Source of the DNA: Clostridiaceae bacterium | Lineage (GTDB): Bacteria > Bacillota > Clostridia > Oscillospirales > Acutalibacteraceae | DNA length: 37,728 nt | Assembly: GCA_021769555.1 (NCBI GenBank) | Contig: JAETSR010000018.1 | Location: 1-37,728, forward strand | Direction: 5' to 3' | In this document: piece after piece, positions 37,165 through 37,728 of the stretch | How positions within the stretch are numbered: the first letter of the stretch is position 1 | How the letters are laid out: every line of letters starts with the position of its first letter | The notes under the pieces: model-generated | Database searches by the model: none | What the model was told of the DNA's origin: nothing | Seen by the model: only the letters and a program-made list of their open reading frames with translations | Made by a program: the position numbers and the translations under genes

Positions 37165-37410
37165 TACCCTCAGCCGAGGGCGGTTTACCCGCCGCCGCAG
37201 ATGGCCGCCATGCCCCGGCCCCCGGTTGCCCCTGCAAGCGGGCGGAAGCCCCGGCACGCCCAAGGCAGCGGGGCCCCAGCGCCTGCGCCCCCGGCCCGGG
37301 ATGTGCGCCCGGCTCCCCGGGCTATGGAAGTGGTGCAGATTGTGGGGGGCAAGCCGCAGCCTCAAAGCCGTATGCTTTTGCGGCCCCAGCGGGTGGAGGA
37401 GGGCACTTGA
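37165..37410 (+). CDS. 3' remnant of a host gene (proline-rich C-terminus)
   Basis: The frame is open from the phage end to a TGA at 37408-37410. It encodes a Pro/Ala/Arg-rich linker (PAPAPPARDVRPAPRAMEVV) and a short end, QSRMLLRPQRVEEGT. Codons are very GC-rich. It looks like the C-terminus of a host protein cut by the prophage, but the left flank does not supply a matching 5' part. An independent ORF from ATG 37201 (69 residues) is possible. No family is recognised. Confidence 0.5.
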   Translation, partial: YPQPRAVYPPPQMAAMPRPPVAPASGRKPRHAQGSGAPAPAPPARDVRPAPRAMEVVQIVGGKPQPQSRMLLRPQRVEEGT

Positions 37411-37435
37411 GACCATTGTGAAGTGAGGGCTGCAC

Positions 37436-37728
37436 TTGAAGGAGACGGAGAAAGCCGGGAAAGCGCAGGAAGAAAAGGACAAGGAAGAGGAAAAAGCCGT
37501 AGACCTGCCCACTGTGGCACAGGTAGAAGCGGAGCTGGAAAAGGAGTTAAGCAAGAAAGAATACAGCCGCGTAATGCGCACCACGGTGTTTGCGCTGATG
37601 GTGGCGGCGGCCGCGGCGGTAATCATAGCGGTGCTGATATTCCCGGTTCTGCGCATGAATGGCACATCGATGACAAACACGCTGATGGACGGCGATGTGG
37701 TGGTGACCATGAGCACGTCGGATTTCTC
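37436..37728 (+). CDS. lepB: Signal peptidase I, N-terminal part (host)
   Basis: An in-frame stop lies at 37424-37426, so TTG 37436 is the first likely start. The frame runs off the window. A charged cytoplasmic N-terminus of about 45 residues is followed by one membrane helix (TVFALMVAAAAAVIIAVLIF) and the S26 signature MNGTSMTNTL, with the catalytic Ser in GTSM, then DGDVVVTM. The enzyme cleaves signal peptides of secreted proteins at the outer membrane face. The catalytic Lys would lie beyond the window. The charged N-terminal extension is as seen in some Clostridia. Confidence 0.9.
   Translation, partial: MKETEKAGKAQEEKDKEEEKAVDLPTVAQVEAELEKELSKKEYSRVMRTTVFALMVAAAAAVIIAVLIFPVLRMNGTSMTNTLMDGDVVVTMSTSDF

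Noticed and set aside
1-37728. CRISPR arrays, tRNA or rRNA genes
   Set aside because: No regularly spaced direct repeats and no tRNA or rRNA features were seen on reading the window.

Overview
The window holds an essentially complete Mu-like (transposable) prophage of about 37 kb, from about 117 to 37160, with short stretches of flanking host DNA. Strong AGGAGG-type ribosome sites, GC-rich codon use, PBSX/SPP1-type structural genes and a signal peptidase I gene in the right flank suggest a GC-rich Firmicute, probably a gut Clostridia/Oscillospiraceae-type bacterium. This host call is inference. The phage ends form an imperfect inverted repeat (20 of 26 positions) beginning TGTA, as expected for Mu-family transposition.

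The early module lies at the right end of the window. A plus-strand repressor gene (35381-35938) diverges from a minus-strand early operon. The 144-bp switch region between them carries three GTAC-N4-GTAC operators and two sigma-A-type promoters. The early operon runs leftward: Ner/Cro-like regulator, unknown gene, MuA-like DDE transposase, MuB-like AAA+ ATPase, a set of small zinc-ribbon, membrane and unknown proteins, an AbrB-like protein, GemA and Mor. A promoter-like and terminator-like element follows Mor. Next come Mu-type gp25/gp26/gp27 homologues, a phage NusG-like elongation factor and the large terminase. The virion genes are not Mu-like: they are an SPP1/PBSX-type portal, MuF, scaffold, capsid and connector set and a contractile tail of the Xkd type. 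The tail assembly chaperone appears to be made by a programmed -1 frameshift at A AAA AAC.

The most notable system lies at 3868-8101, a complete diversity-generating retroelement (DGR). It consists of a large Ig-like/C-type-lectin tail-fibre target gene ending in a variable repeat (VR), an Avd-like accessory gene, a non-coding template repeat (TR) and a DGR-type reverse transcriptase. TR and VR match over 123 bp with 11 differences. All 11 fall on adenines of the TR coding strand, the signature of adenine-directed mutagenic retrohoming. The element presumably retargets the tail fibre to new receptors. Downstream lie a CBM-like protein, a holin, an amidase endolysin, a D12-class adenine methyltransferase and a small Xre regulator.

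About 1.2 kb at the right end (35939-37160) has no credible gene. It is rich in hairpins whose wobble pairs all favour a plus-strand RNA, so it may encode a large structured RNA. Matched pairs of a 13-bp palindrome (GGGA-N5-TCCC, 20 bp apart) occur near both phage ends, and an octamer CGCTTAAA is concentrated near the ends. Both look like unassigned regulatory or end-binding sites.
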